Source: Blastopirellula marina DSM 3645
GTDB taxonomy: Bacteria > Planctomycetota > Planctomycetia > Pirellulales > Pirellulaceae
NCBI RefSeq assembly: GCF_000153105.1
Contig: NZ_CH672377.1
Span: 1,104,989-1,168,988, forward strand
Direction of reading: 5' to 3'
DNA: 64,000 nt
Shown here: piece by piece, positions 1-8,849 of the stretch
Layout of the letters: the number at the start of each line of letters is the position of its first letter
Position numbering within the stretch: the first letter of the stretch is position 1
Position numbers and translations under genes: made by a program
The notes under the pieces: model-generated
Database searches by the model: none
Told to the model about the DNA's origin: nothing
What the model saw: only the letters and a program-made list of their open reading frames with translations

Positions 1-1
1 G

Positions 2-286
2 CAAAAGAAGCGTCGCGGCAAGTGCGTACGGCCCATGGCGATCGTGTTTTCGAAAGCGGATCAGTGCGATCCCTGTTTCGCTAATCCAGATCGTTACGCG
101 CGAGATCGGACGCCGAACCTTTGGCAGCAAATCGGCGAACGATTTGAAACGGTCGGCTTCTTCGCTTCCAGCGTAACTGGCGCGTGTACGCAGAAGATGG
201 ACCATGGCTCAAGGGTAAACATTCCGCTGCGAATCGAACCGCGCGGCATTGTCGAACCATTCGAATGGCTAATTCGCAAAGTTTAA
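2..286 (+). CDS. C-terminal part of a double-GTPase (DO-GTPase2)-like P-loop GTPase, cut by the window edge
   Basis: The reading frame is open to the left edge and ends in TAA, so only about the last 94 residues are visible. The segment AIVFSKADQC looks like the beta-strand plus (N/T/S)KxD guanine-specificity motif of a TRAFAC-type GTPase. The tail LRIEPRGIVEPFEWL resembles the end of proteins I know as double-GTPase (DO-GTPase2) members from bacterial NTP-driven conflict systems; this assignment is from memory of the family and not from a search. The next gene, 53 bp downstream on the same strand, resembles GAP1, the usual partner of these GTPases, which supports the call. The P-loop and the rest of the GTPase lie outside the window. 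Confidence 0.6.
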   Translation, partial: QKKRRGKCVRPMAIVFSKADQCDPCFANPDRYARDRTPNLWQQIGERFETVGFFASSVTGACTQKMDHGSRVNIPLRIEPRGIVEPFEWLIRKV

Positions 287-339
287 CCTCGTTTGCTCAC
301 TGCTTGTCTCCAAATTCTCCTCGCAGGTTCTTATCCTTT

Positions 340-1719
340 ATGGGCGTCACGATCCAACAAGCGATTTTCACCTCGGCGCAAACTTCGCGTCTCGACGGCT
401 ATCAACTGGTCGCCGCTAGTCGCGGAGTCTCCACCGAAGACTCACGCGAATTAGCGACCTGGTGCCCTGCGCACGATGCGATGCTACGTGACGATTTCGC
501 CGCCTACAGCGTCAATTTTCATCCGATTGGCGCCGGTAGATATTGCGTCTCGCGCACCATCAATGGGCAGACCGAATACAGCGGCCGCGGCGGTCGCCAG
601 GTGTATACCCACTGCCTGCTGATTGACGCACCGCAGTTTGCGTTATTCGCTAACAACCCTTTTCATCTGCTAACAGCTGCTACGGTCGACGCCAATCTCA
701 GTTGGCAAAGTTCGCTACCGTCTGAGCTTTCCGAAATCAAGCTCGTGCCCGCCAGCAAAGGGGTTGACTTGGCGTTGTTCAAACAATCGCAGAAAGAACG
801 GACCCCTTACCTGCTGACCGCCTGGTTTCAAGAGGCGCTCGATAAGCCTCGCTTGGCACTGACCGGCTATGGGGGAGATGAAAGTCTCTTCGCCCAGTTT
901 TTCAATCTGGTGCCGGTAAGTCTGCGTCCGCAATTCTCGTTCTCGACCGGGCTCCGCTATTCGCAGCGCCGTCCGTTCCGATTTCTCGGACTAGAGAGCA
1001 ACCATGAAGAGCAACGCCGAGCCGTTCGCAGCGAAGGGCTGACCCTGCTTGATCTGGCGAATCCGCCGATGAATGGGGATCGCCTGCGAAACGCGTGGGC
1101 GACATGGATCTTGGTCGCATTGCGAACCAATTTGCCGGCTTCGGCGGTCAAGCTGCTTGGTCAGGCAGATCCCCACCTCGACGCGTCGCAACTCAATATC
1201 TTGGGCCAACAATTGCGACTGAAGTTGCTCTCGATGGAAGAAGACGAAACGCAAATCGCGGCCGAAATGGAGCGGGACGACGTGGTCGCCGCCGCGTTCA
1301 CTGGGGTCGACGCTCCCAGCCAAGGAAAAGGACAACGCAAAATTGTCCGGAGCCACGCGCCGCATCCGGCTCACTCACGCGCCGCTAGCTCGGCTCGTCT
1401 GGTGCAGATCGCCGGGCCATTGCCATCGACGCAAATCGCCGGGATCTCCATTCATGAGCAGCAGCGATTGGCGCAGTTGGATGAGTTAGTCGCCGGAGCA
1501 TTGACCGGCAGCATCGAGTCGCTCGCCCAATTGCAGAACGTTTGGCCTGAGATTGCATGCGAGCTTCCACCGGCGCTGCGCAGTGACGTGCAAGAGCGGT
1601 ATCTTGCCTACGCCGTGATCGCTTGGAAGCGGCTCAACGACCGACGCGTCAGCCGCAATCCGCAAACGGCGGCGAGCTTGCTCGACGTCCTCTCGCTGAT
1701 ATTCACGTCCGCGGCCTAA
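340..1719 (+). CDS. GTPase-associated protein 1 (GAP1-N2)-like protein
   Basis: 459 residues from the ATG at 340. The frame is open further upstream, but the stretch before 340 overlaps the GTPase gene and looks non-coding. The start MGVTIQQAIFTSA followed by LDGYQLVAASRGV matches the N-terminal GAP1-N2 domain (about residues 1-135), which typically opens with QAIFTSA...GYQLVA. A middle region (about 150-260) contains FSFSTGLRYSQRRPFRF, typical of the GAP1 middle domain. There is no signal peptide or membrane segment, so the protein is probably cytoplasmic. GAP1 proteins are coded beside DO-GTPases in predicted conflict or regulatory systems; their biochemical action is not established. The upstream neighbour is such a GTPase. 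It ends 6 bp from the convergent fliM. Confidence 0.65.
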   Translation: MGVTIQQAIFTSAQTSRLDGYQLVAASRGVSTEDSRELATWCPAHDAMLRDDFAAYSVNFHPIGAGRYCVSRTINGQTEYSGRGGRQVYTHCLLIDAPQFALFANNPFHLLTAATVDANLSWQSSLPSELSEIKLVPASKGVDLALFKQSQKERTPYLLTAWFQEALDKPRLALTGYGGDESLFAQFFNLVPVSLRPQFSFSTGLRYSQRRPFRFLGLESNHEEQRRAVRSEGLTLLDLANPPMNGDRLRNAWATWILVALRTNLPASAVKLLGQADPHLDASQLNILGQQLRLKLLSMEEDETQIAAEMERDDVVAAAFTGVDAPSQGKGQRKIVRSHAPHPAHSRAASSARLVQIAGPLPSTQIAGISIHEQQRLAQLDELVAGALTGSIESLAQLQNVWPEIACELPPALRSDVQERYLAYAVIAWKRLNDRRVSRNPQTAASLLDVLSLIFTSAA

Positions 1720-1725
1720 AGAAAC

Positions 1726-2856
1726 TTACTTGCGGCCCGGCGGTTTCGCCGGCGCCGGCGGCGGGTTGTTCGTGGGCATTTTCGGTTGCGGAGGCTTTTG
1801 CAACTTCGGCGGCAAAATCGCGTCCACCTGGATCGCTTTGCGGCCTTTGAACGCACCGGGAAATGCGAGAAACTTGGTCACGCCGTTGACGCTGACTTTC
1901 AGCGGCTCGCGTGAATCTTTGGGCGTGGTGATCACATCCCCCACGCGCAGTTCCAGCAGGTCCTCGGTCGTAATCTTGGTCTCGGCCAGCGTCACGCCAA
2001 CTTCGACCGAAGCGCCGTCGATTTGCGTACTAAGCGCCTGTCGCGACTCTTCGCTCACTTCCGAAGTGCCATAGGCGAACCAGGTATTGGCGGTCAATTT
2101 GCCGCCGATTCGTTCGATCGAATTGAACGGGATACACAAGTTCATCATCCCGCGCACGTCACCGATCGTCAGTTCAAAACTGATTAGCACGATCACTTCG
2201 TTCGGCGGGACGATCTGCACCAACTGCGGGTTACTCTCGACGCGGACGACGCTCAACTGCAAGTCCAGGACGTTCTCCCAGGCAATCCGAAGCTCACGCA
2301 GAAATAGGTTGGTGATCCGTGCGACAAGCGTCAGTTCGATCTCGGTCAGCGGACGGCGTGAAACCGGGCTGCTCTCTTTGCCGCCCCCCAGTAAACGATC
2401 GATGATCGGATACAGGATCGACGGATTGATGTCGAGAATCAGGTTCCCTTCCAGCGGGCTGGCGGTCAACAGATTGAAGCAGCTCGGATTCTCAAGACTG
2501 AAAATGAACTCGCTATAGGTCAGCTGATCGACGCTGGTCAGTTTCACTTCGACGATGTTGCGAAGCAGCCCCGAAAGCGCGGCGCCAAAGTTACGACCAA
2601 AGCCTTCGTGCATCGATTGTAGAGCCCGCATCTGCTCTTTGCCGACGCGTTCTGGACGTTTGAAGTCGTAGGGGGTGATCTTCTCGCGTGGGCGCGCAGG
2701 CTTCGTAATGTCGTCGCCGGCGGATACCGACGCGACGACGTTCTGGATGTTGGCTTGCGGAGGCGGAGGGGCTTCGGACTTCTTTGGCCCGCTCGCCTCC
2801 ATCGCGTTCAGCAGGCTTTCGACCTCCGCCTGGCTTAGCACATTGTCGTTGCCCAT
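1726..2856 (-). CDS. fliM: Flagellar motor switch protein FliM
   Basis: 376 residues; the ATG follows a strong GGGAGGG ribosome site. The N-terminus (DNVLSQAEVESLLNAME) is the conserved FliM tail that binds phospho-CheY. A proline-rich linker (about 24-60) follows, then the CheC-like middle domain (about 65-260, with IIDRLLGGG), then the FliN-like SpoA domain (about 265-345). The last 30 residues are an unusual proline/lysine-rich extension. FliM forms the C-ring of the flagellar motor with FliG and FliN. No other flagellar gene lies in the window, so fliM stands alone downstream of proA with a gap of 42 bp. Isolated flagellar genes are common in planctomycetes, whose swarmer cells swim. Confidence 0.95.
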   Translation of the reverse strand: MGNDNVLSQAEVESLLNAMEASGPKKSEAPPPPQANIQNVVASVSAGDDITKPARPREKITPYDFKRPERVGKEQMRALQSMHEGFGRNFGAALSGLLRNIVEVKLTSVDQLTYSEFIFSLENPSCFNLLTASPLEGNLILDINPSILYPIIDRLLGGGKESSPVSRRPLTEIELTLVARITNLFLRELRIAWENVLDLQLSVVRVESNPQLVQIVPPNEVIVLISFELTIGDVRGMMNLCIPFNSIERIGGKLTANTWFAYGTSEVSEESRQALSTQIDGASVEVGVTLAETKITTEDLLELRVGDVITTPKDSREPLKVSVNGVTKFLAFPGAFKGRKAIQVDAILPPKLQKPPQPKMPTNNPPPAPAKPPGRK

Positions 2857-2898
2857 GAATCCCTCCCTGAATTCAATCGGATCGTATCGAACGAGCCG

Positions 2899-4173
2899 TT
2901 ACGAGCGTATTTGGCCGTCGCCGTAAACCACGTATTTGTAACAAGTGAGCGCCTCAAGACCGCACGGTCCCCGAGCATGGAACTTGTCGGTGCTAATTCC
3001 AATTTCGGCGCCCAGTCCAAACTCGCCGCCGTCGTTGAATCGCGTGCTGGCGTTCACCATCACCGCCGAACTATCGATCCGCGAAGCGAATTCACGAGCC
3101 GCCGCCAGATTGCGGGTGACGATCGATTCGGTATGTTTCGAGCTGTAGAGATTGATATGGCGAATCGCCGCATCAAGCGACTCGACTACTTTCACACTGA
3201 TGATCGGCCCCAGGTACTCGGCGGCGAAATCCTCATCGGTCGCAGTCTTCGCTTTCAGGATCAACGACTGCGTGATCGAATCTCCCCGAATTTCGACTCC
3301 TCGCTCAATCAACGCCGCGCCGATCGCTGGTAAAAACTGATCGGCCACGTCTTGATGGACGACCAGCGACTCAGCGGCGTTGCAGACGCCGTAGCGATGG
3401 CACTTGCTGTTGACCGTGATCGACATCGCCATGTCGAGATCGGCGTCACGATCGACATAAACATGGCAGTTGCCGTTGAAGTGCTTGATCACCGGCATTG
3501 TCGCTTCGTCAGCGACGCGGCGAATCAGCCCTTCGCCGCCGCGCGGAATCGCGACGTCGATGTATTGATTCAGTTTCAAAAAGTGCCCAACCGCGGCTCG
3601 ATCGGTCGTGTTGACCAACTGCACCGCCGACGAGGGAATATCAAAGTCGAGCGCCGTCTCTTGCATTACTTCGACAATCGCCCGCGACGAATGGGCCGCT
3701 TCTTTACCGCCGCGCAAGATCACGGCGTTGCCGCTCTTCACGCAGATCGCGGCGGCGTCGGCGGTCACGTTGGGGCGCGACTCGTAGATGAAGAAAACCA
3801 CTCCCAGCGGGACGCGGATTTTTTGAATGTCGAGCCCGTTGGGACGAACCGTCGAGTCGATCACCGAACCAATCGGATCGGCCAACATCGCGATTTCTTC
3901 TAGACCGGCCGCGATTCCTTCGATCCGCTTGCTGTCAAGTTTCAACCGGTCGATCTCGGCCGCGGTCAGACCATATTCGGGCGCCGCCGCCAGGTCGATC
4001 GCATTGGCCGCGATGATCGCTTTTTCCGCCGCTCGTAGTTGCTTCGCCGATTCTCGCAGCCAGCCGTTCTTCTGTGCGCCGGAGACCAAAGCCAAAGCGG
4101 CCGAAGCCTCTTTCGCTCGGAGCGCGGTTTCCAGACAGTACTGGGCCAGATCTTGGTTCTCGAGAATCGACAT
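2899..4173 (-). CDS. proA: Glutamate-5-semialdehyde dehydrogenase (gamma-glutamyl phosphate reductase)
   Basis: 424 residues, the usual ProA length. ProA reduces gamma-glutamyl phosphate with NADPH to glutamate-5-semialdehyde in proline biosynthesis. Visible family marks are ESRPNVTADAAAICVKSGNA (about 128-147), the GGKEA loop, and the catalytic cysteine in YGVCNAAESLVVH (near residue 270). The C-terminus with GLGAEIGISTDKFHARGP is typical. The ATG is preceded by AAGG. The kinase gene proB is not in the window. The gene lies directly upstream of fliM on the same strand; I see no functional link between the two. Confidence 0.96.
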   Translation of the reverse strand: MSILENQDLAQYCLETALRAKEASAALALVSGAQKNGWLRESAKQLRAAEKAIIAANAIDLAAAPEYGLTAAEIDRLKLDSKRIEGIAAGLEEIAMLADPIGSVIDSTVRPNGLDIQKIRVPLGVVFFIYESRPNVTADAAAICVKSGNAVILRGGKEAAHSSRAIVEVMQETALDFDIPSSAVQLVNTTDRAAVGHFLKLNQYIDVAIPRGGEGLIRRVADEATMPVIKHFNGNCHVYVDRDADLDMAMSITVNSKCHRYGVCNAAESLVVHQDVADQFLPAIGAALIERGVEIRGDSITQSLILKAKTATDEDFAAEYLGPIISVKVVESLDAAIRHINLYSSKHTESIVTRNLAAAREFASRIDSSAVMVNASTRFNDGGEFGLGAEIGISTDKFHARGPCGLEALTCYKYVVYGDGQIRS

Positions 4174-4333
4174 GAAACCTTGAATTGGTAATGGGTTAGC
4201 GAGCCGACAGCGCGTAGCTATCCAACTCGGTAGTATCGAGGGATTCGCCGTTTAAGTCAATGGAAACGCAACGGCGAACAAGGTTCGCAATGTTAACGCA
4301 AAGTGTTTTACTGCAAACACTTACAGACGAGCA

Positions 4334-4897
4334 CTACGCTTTGCGGGATTCGCTCTCGAGACGAGACAGCAGATATTTGTGAATATTGCCGTTCATCCGC
4401 CACCCGATTAGTAGGCAGCCCAAGCAAAATGCTGCGCCGGCCGAAAGCTTCCAGATCAACGGCAGTCCCTGTTGAAGCGGCAGGATGTAGAGAATCGGTC
4501 CCCCAAGAATCACCAGCGGAAAAACGTATCCCAAAACGGCAATGGTCGTTCGTTGTCGGCGAGCATTTCGCAGCGTGAAAGCAAGACTGCCGTGACAAAG
4601 TCCGCTCATCCCGCCAAACAATCCACCAAAGAGGGAGAGTTGCAGCAATTGAGCCCCCAGCGCGGTTCGTCCCCCGGATGAATAGACAAACTCGCCCAAT
4701 GCCCCCACCGAGAGATAGAACAAGCAGACCAGCGAGAAGCCGACGATCCCGATAACGCCAGCGCCGTTCAGAGCGCCAGAGATCATCGGCAGCGCCAACC
4801 AGCGACCGATCCGATCTCCATCAATCAACGGCGCATCGGCCGGATCTTCATCTTCGATCGGCGGACTGGCGAACGGGTTGTGGTCTGGCTCAGTCAC
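4334..4897 (-). CDS. NPxASP-motif membrane protein, third gene of a paralogous trio
   Basis: 187 residues from a GTG start that overlaps the stop of the upstream paralogue as GTGA, which indicates translational coupling. The short hydrophilic N-terminus contains HNPFASPP, and is followed by about four hydrophobic segments (roughly residues 30-65, 80-110, 118-145, 150-168). It shares this layout with the two genes before it. Short N-terminal NP(F/Y)ASP motifs recur in planctomycete membrane proteins of unknown role. I do not recognise a catalytic motif. It is probably an inner-membrane protein. Confidence 0.75.
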   Translation of the reverse strand: MTEPDHNPFASPPIEDEDPADAPLIDGDRIGRWLALPMISGALNGAGVIGIVGFSLVCLFYLSVGALGEFVYSSGGRTALGAQLLQLSLFGGLFGGMSGLCHGSLAFTLRNARRQRTTIAVLGYVFPLVILGGPILYILPLQQGLPLIWKLSAGAAFCLGCLLIGWRMNGNIHKYLLSRLESESRKA

Positions 4898-5490
4898 GAT
4901 GACGACGACTCTTGCGAATGAATGAGCACCGTACTATCTCGACTTCGAAACAGCGTGCCCGTGATGCGTGAAAAGATGGAAATCCCAACTCCGACCGAAA
5001 TGAGGAAGATGGCGAACAGTGAGATCAGCCCCAACCCATCGTTGATCGTTTCACCTGCGACTATAGAAAAGATCACCATCGTCAGCATTGGGAGCGTCGG
5101 CAGGATCAAGCAGAGCAGAAATAGCATCCACTCACGATAGCGAAACTTCTGCAAACCATAGGCGATTAGCCCCAAAAAAAACGCAATCGCACCGAAAACC
5201 GCACCACCGAAAAGAACCCCGAGCAAGAACACCTGGAAGACAGATCTCAGATGCGACCAACCGGTGAACATCTCCCCTACGACAGACCATTCATTGCGAA
5301 TCACCGAGACGACCACGCCCACCAAAAACAGGAAGCACCCAGCTACGACGCCGCCGATGATTCCGCGACGAGCGGACCACCAAAGCCATATTCGCAGCGG
5401 CTGCGGTGCGCCGCTAACCGGCGATTGGACTTCGGCGTGAGACCGAACCTCGCGCGGACTGGCGTACGGGTTGGTGTCGTTATTGGTCAA
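4894..5490 (-). CDS. NPxASP-motif membrane protein, second gene of a paralogous trio
   Basis: 198 residues from a TTG at 5490. This start is chosen because it overlaps the upstream stop as TTGA, has AAGGA about 9 bases before it, and puts the motif TNPYASP at residues 6-12 as in the paralogues. The frame stays open upstream to 5832, but that part lies antisense-like over the neighbouring gene in another frame and is not credible. About four membrane segments follow (roughly residues 40-62, 75-108, 120-145, 153-175). The tail SQESSSS is polar. Function unknown. Confidence 0.72.
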   Translation of the reverse strand: MTNNDTNPYASPREVRSHAEVQSPVSGAPQPLRIWLWWSARRGIIGGVVAGCFLFLVGVVVSVIRNEWSVVGEMFTGWSHLRSVFQVFLLGVLFGGAVFGAIAFFLGLIAYGLQKFRYREWMLFLLCLILPTLPMLTMVIFSIVAGETINDGLGLISLFAIFLISVGVGISIFSRITGTLFRSRDSTVLIHSQESSSS

Positions 5491-6047
5491 AACGTCGGTT
5501 CCTTCTGCAGTCGCCGCCGTGGACTTCCCTCCGTCGACAACCGAAGCAATCCGCGAAACGAATAGATGCCGGCGCCAAGCCCAACCAGCAACATAACGCA
5601 GGAGAAGCCGATGTATGCAAGCGGAGTCATCTCGCGCACTGGCCCGGCAAGTACCAGAAAAGAGCCGACAAACACGACAGGGCAAACCAAGCCGCTCGCC
5701 AGAAGATGGGCGACCGTCCGCCAAGAAGTGCGGCGGACGAATATCGCAACGAAGCCCACAATATTTCCGGCGATGACGCCGACCATCATGCCGGCGGCGA
5801 CCCCAACCAGAAAATGAAGGATCGAAGCCCACGGCTCATCAACAACTCCAATGCGGCTGACGACATACATCCCAGGGCTAACGAAGGCGAGAAACAAGAG
5901 ACCACCGACGACTCCTCCGACCAACATACTACGGCGTACTGGCAAAGCGTACCAGTCAACCAATTCGCCCCGCGGCGTGGTCGCCACATGTGCATTCGCG
6001 ACGGGACTGGCGAACGGATTACTTTCAGCGTTATTCACGTCGTCCAT
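5487..6047 (-). CDS. NPxASP-motif membrane protein, first gene of a paralogous trio
   Basis: 186 residues, ATG start. The N-terminus carries SNPFASPVA at residues 9-17, then about four hydrophobic segments (residues 38-65, 78-112, 120-142, 150-172) with many glycines (for example GGVVGGLLFL). It lies 23 bp downstream of folP on the same strand and is coupled to the next two paralogues by 4-bp overlaps. It is an integral membrane protein of unknown function, probably cotranscribed with folP. Confidence 0.75.
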   Translation of the reverse strand: MDDVNNAESNPFASPVANAHVATTPRGELVDWYALPVRRSMLVGGVVGGLLFLAFVSPGMYVVSRIGVVDEPWASILHFLVGVAAGMMVGVIAGNIVGFVAIFVRRTSWRTVAHLLASGLVCPVVFVGSFLVLAGPVREMTPLAYIGFSCVMLLVGLGAGIYSFRGLLRLSTEGSPRRRLQKEPTF

Positions 6048-6070
6048 GTTGACCGCCCAGTGTTAAAGTC

Positions 6071-6973
6071 TTACGAAGGAATCGTACCCGCAATTCCATC
6101 GACTCCGCCGCACGCAACAAACAGCCGTAGCGCCTCGAAGTTCGCACGCACATCGTGCACGCGGATGACCTGCACGCCTAAGCGGGCCAAAGCCAATGTT
6201 CCGCCGACGCTACCGTAAGTCCGGGCTATCTCTTTGTCTTCCAGCAGTTTGCCGATGAATCCCTTGCGGGAATGTCCCACGAGCAGCGGTCGCTCTAGTT
6301 CATGATAACGCCCACAGCCGGCCATCAAGTCGAGATTGTGCTGATGCGTTTTGCCGAACCCCACGCCGGGATCGAGACAGATTCGCTCTTGTTCAATTCC
6401 CGCCGCGATCAACGCGTCGCGCCGCTCTGTTAGGTACGCGAAGATGTCTTCGACCACATCGTCGTACTGCGGATCATCCTGCATCGTTTGCGGCGTTCTC
6501 TGCATGTGCATCGCGCAGACGCCGGCGCCGCACTCGCGCGCAGCGTCAATCATCCGCGGATCGCCCGAGAGACCGGTCACGTCATTGATGATCTCGGCTC
6601 CGGCTTCGATTGCTTCTCGGGCGACAACCGCTTTGGACGTATCGATCGAGATCGGTACGTTGGTCACTTCGCTAAGATGCCGAATTACCGGAATCACGCG
6701 GCGCAGTTCTTCCGATACGTCGATCGGCTCTGAATAGGGGCGCGTGCTTTCGCCGCCGATGTCCAAGATCGCGGCGCCTTCGTCAATGCACCGCAGCGCG
6801 TGTTCGACCGCCTGCATGGGATCAAAGAAAGCACCGCCATCCGAAAAGCTGTCAGGCGTGACGTTGACGATCGCCATCAACAGCGGGGTGCGATCGAATG
6901 AAAGCGTGCGACGACGCAGCTTCCAAGTAAGAGCGCGGGTAGGAAATCGGGCGGATAGTTCGTCGTGCGGCAT
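6071..6973 (-). CDS. folP: Dihydropteroate synthase
   Basis: 300 residues. FolP condenses 4-aminobenzoate with hydroxymethyl-dihydropterin diphosphate to dihydropteroate in folate synthesis. Both signatures of the TIM-barrel family are present: IVNVTPDSFSDGG (about residues 36-48) and GGESTRP with DPGVGFGKT and VGHSRKGFIG further on. The ATG follows GAGGGG at very short spacing. The gene sits 32 bp downstream of lptE and 23 bp upstream of the NPxASP membrane trio. The N-terminal 30 residues are basic and poorly conserved, so a slightly later start is possible. Confidence 0.96.
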   Translation of the reverse strand: MPHDELSARFPTRALTWKLRRRTLSFDRTPLLMAIVNVTPDSFSDGGAFFDPMQAVEHALRCIDEGAAILDIGGESTRPYSEPIDVSEELRRVIPVIRHLSEVTNVPISIDTSKAVVAREAIEAGAEIINDVTGLSGDPRMIDAARECGAGVCAMHMQRTPQTMQDDPQYDDVVEDIFAYLTERRDALIAAGIEQERICLDPGVGFGKTHQHNLDLMAGCGRYHELERPLLVGHSRKGFIGKLLEDKEIARTYGSVGGTLALARLGVQVIRVHDVRANFEALRLFVACGGVDGIAGTIPS

Positions 6974-7005
6974 CCCCTCAGTTTACCAGGGGGCCAAGCC
7001 GTGAA

Positions 7006-7539
7006 TCACCAGGGCGCCTGCATGTTTCGGACGATTTGCACCGCCAAATCGCGGATCGCCTCTTCTTGGGCGATCGCCATGGTTTGCCCCGATTCGGGCA
7101 CATACTTGCTCGCCACGTTAAGCGTATCGGCCGAAAGCGGCGGCGCCAGCGTCAGTGACAGCGGCTGCTGCAACACATTGCCGCGAGAATCGGTCCAGCG
7201 ATAGACGACCGTTAGATTCTCTTGGATGATACGAGCTTCGTCCAAGCCGTTGCCGGCGATGACGGACTTTTGATCGCCGATCAATTCGCCGCTCAGCGTG
7301 CTGTCGGCCATCTCCTTCGACACCACTTTGTAGGGCGTCGTCGCATGGATCTCGCGGACAACCGCTTCCGTCAGACGTTCGCCCAGTCCAAATCGAAACG
7401 ATTCTGAAGCGAACATCGGTACATAGACCGTCTGAATGTCAGGCCGATAAAGGGTGCGCGCTCCAATTTGATAGCAAGCGCAGCCTCCGCTGAACAGCGC
7501 GGCCAACAGCGGCATCCATATCCAGCGACGATCGATCAT
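7006..7539 (-). CDS. lptE: LptE-like outer-membrane lipopolysaccharide assembly lipoprotein
   Basis: 177 residues from the ATG at 7539, which overlaps the stop of the TPR gene as ATGA. The N-terminus MIDRRWIWMPLLAALFSGGC is a lipoprotein signal with its cysteine at residue 20. The rest (YQIGARTLYRPDIQTVYVPMF, then LTEAVVREIHATTPYKVV and YRWTDSRGNVL) follows the LptE pattern: a short alpha/beta plug that forms the LPS translocon with LptD. The family is weakly conserved, so this rests on layout and context beside a BamD-like lipoprotein. Its presence implies an LPS-type outer membrane. Confidence 0.8.
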   Translation of the reverse strand: MIDRRWIWMPLLAALFSGGCACYQIGARTLYRPDIQTVYVPMFASESFRFGLGERLTEAVVREIHATTPYKVVSKEMADSTLSGELIGDQKSVIAGNGLDEARIIQENLTVVYRWTDSRGNVLQQPLSLTLAPPLSADTLNVASKYVPESGQTMAIAQEEAIRDLAVQIVRNMQAPW

Positions 7540-8849
7540 GGGGCCTGAACGTTTGCGGTGCGTGGAGTCGAATCTTCCGGAGCAATCTTCGGCATGTCCT
7601 TGTCCTCGTCGTAGTCGATCAAATCGACCAGCCATTTCGCCTTTTGCGGCGCATGATCGGGACGATCGGCGATTTCGACCATCCGCTGACGAGCGGCGTC
7701 GGCCATGTTCGAGTTCGGAAATTCTTGAATGACCTGGTCGTAGTAAAAACGAGCTCCGCCGTATTGCTGTCGGCCTTCAAAGAAGGTCGCCAGATGCCAT
7801 AAGCGTTCGGCCTGCTTGGCCCGAACTTCTTTTTTCGCGGCGTCGATCGCTTCACGATGTTCGACAACCCGATCAGGGAACTGCCGCTCCATTCGCTCGG
7901 CCAGCTTACCGGCTTCTTCGAGCGACTGCCCATCATAGGAGGGCCCCTGGTACATCTTCAGCTTGCAGAACATGCCGAGATAGTGCCCGATGAATTGATG
8001 TTCGCTAGACGGGAAGTTCTGTCGCAGATCGGTATAAAACCGGTCCGCCGCTTCGTACTTGCCCCGTTTGAAGTTGGCGTTGGCCGCGGCCAAGGTAGCG
8101 TCATCCGCCAATTTTCCGGTCGGATCGTCCAGTCGGATCATGTCATACAACTTGATCGCATTGCCGAATCGGTCGAATAGGGGTCGCTCTTCGTCGGTAA
8201 AGTTCGGCGCCAACGTCCAATCGGGATTCTCGGCGTATCGATCAACCCAGTAGCGGGCCAGCTTGAATCGACGATTGCCGACCTGATCCAGGTATTTGGT
8301 GTTCGGGTACTTCTTGACCAGCTTCCCGTACATCTCAACGGCGTCGGGATACTCGTCCAAAAAGTAATAGCACTCGGCTGCGTACATCAGCGAGTTTTCT
8401 TCGAGGTCCGATTCACCGTAGTACTTGCCTGCCAAGATGAAGTTGTCCGCCGCTTTGTGCAGCGCGTTGTCACGCTGGCCGACCGGCGCTTTGATCCCTT
8501 GTTCGTACTGCGCTTCCGCTTCGGCGTAAAGTCGCTTCGCACGCGCTTTGTCTTGGGCAACTTTGCCGGTCGTTTCGCGGATCGATCGTTCGACGGCGTC
8601 GCCGCCCAAAGATCGCCACCACGACTTTTTCTCGACCTCGACAGGCTCGACTTCAGCGCCTGGCGGCTGGTTTTCTTCAAAGGAAACCTGGCGAACGCCT
8701 GGCGACATTACAGGGGTTTGGGCGACAGTCTCGGCGCCGCCTGGTCGCCATGAAGCGCAGCCCAACACCGCCGCCATGCAGGCCAGAACCGCAACGCGTC
8801 CTGGCTGCGGCGATCGACGGGGGCATCCATGTCCCGGCATTCGTGTCAT
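7536..8849 (-). CDS. BamD-like TPR lipoprotein of outer-membrane assembly
   Basis: 437 residues. The N-terminus has a basic start, a hydrophobic stretch and the lipobox VLGCAS (cysteine near residue 31), so it should be anchored as a lipoprotein. Several tetratricopeptide-like repeats follow, with paired helices such as AAECYYFLDEYPDAVEMYGKL, ANFKRGKYEAADRFYTDLRQ and FYYDQVIQEFPNSNMADAAR, matching the YfiO/BamD pattern (repeats ending in YPNTKY, FPSSEH, FPNSNM). BamD is the essential lipoprotein of the beta-barrel assembly machine; this one is longer than E. coli BamD, which is about 245 residues. It is coupled by ATGA overlaps both to recO upstream and to lptE downstream. Confidence 0.8.
   Translation of the reverse strand: MTRMPGHGCPRRSPQPGRVAVLACMAAVLGCASWRPGGAETVAQTPVMSPGVRQVSFEENQPPGAEVEPVEVEKKSWWRSLGGDAVERSIRETTGKVAQDKARAKRLYAEAEAQYEQGIKAPVGQRDNALHKAADNFILAGKYYGESDLEENSLMYAAECYYFLDEYPDAVEMYGKLVKKYPNTKYLDQVGNRRFKLARYWVDRYAENPDWTLAPNFTDEERPLFDRFGNAIKLYDMIRLDDPTGKLADDATLAAANANFKRGKYEAADRFYTDLRQNFPSSEHQFIGHYLGMFCKLKMYQGPSYDGQSLEEAGKLAERMERQFPDRVVEHREAIDAAKKEVRAKQAERLWHLATFFEGRQQYGGARFYYDQVIQEFPNSNMADAARQRMVEIADRPDHAPQKAKWLVDLIDYDEDKDMPKIAPEDSTPRTANVQAP

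Noticed and set aside
2899-4173. Functional link between proA and fliM from their adjacency
   Set aside because: The 42-bp gap permits cotranscription, but no shared pathway is known; adjacency alone does not support a joint role.
4275-4287. CGAAC-AAG-GTTCG inverted repeat upstream of proA
   Set aside because: The spacer is 3 bases, not the 4 of the LexA-type box, and no damage-response gene is adjacent.
5491-5832. In-frame upstream extension of the second NPxASP gene
   Set aside because: It lies within the first paralogue in another frame; the TTG at 5490 has a ribosome site and overlaps the upstream stop.
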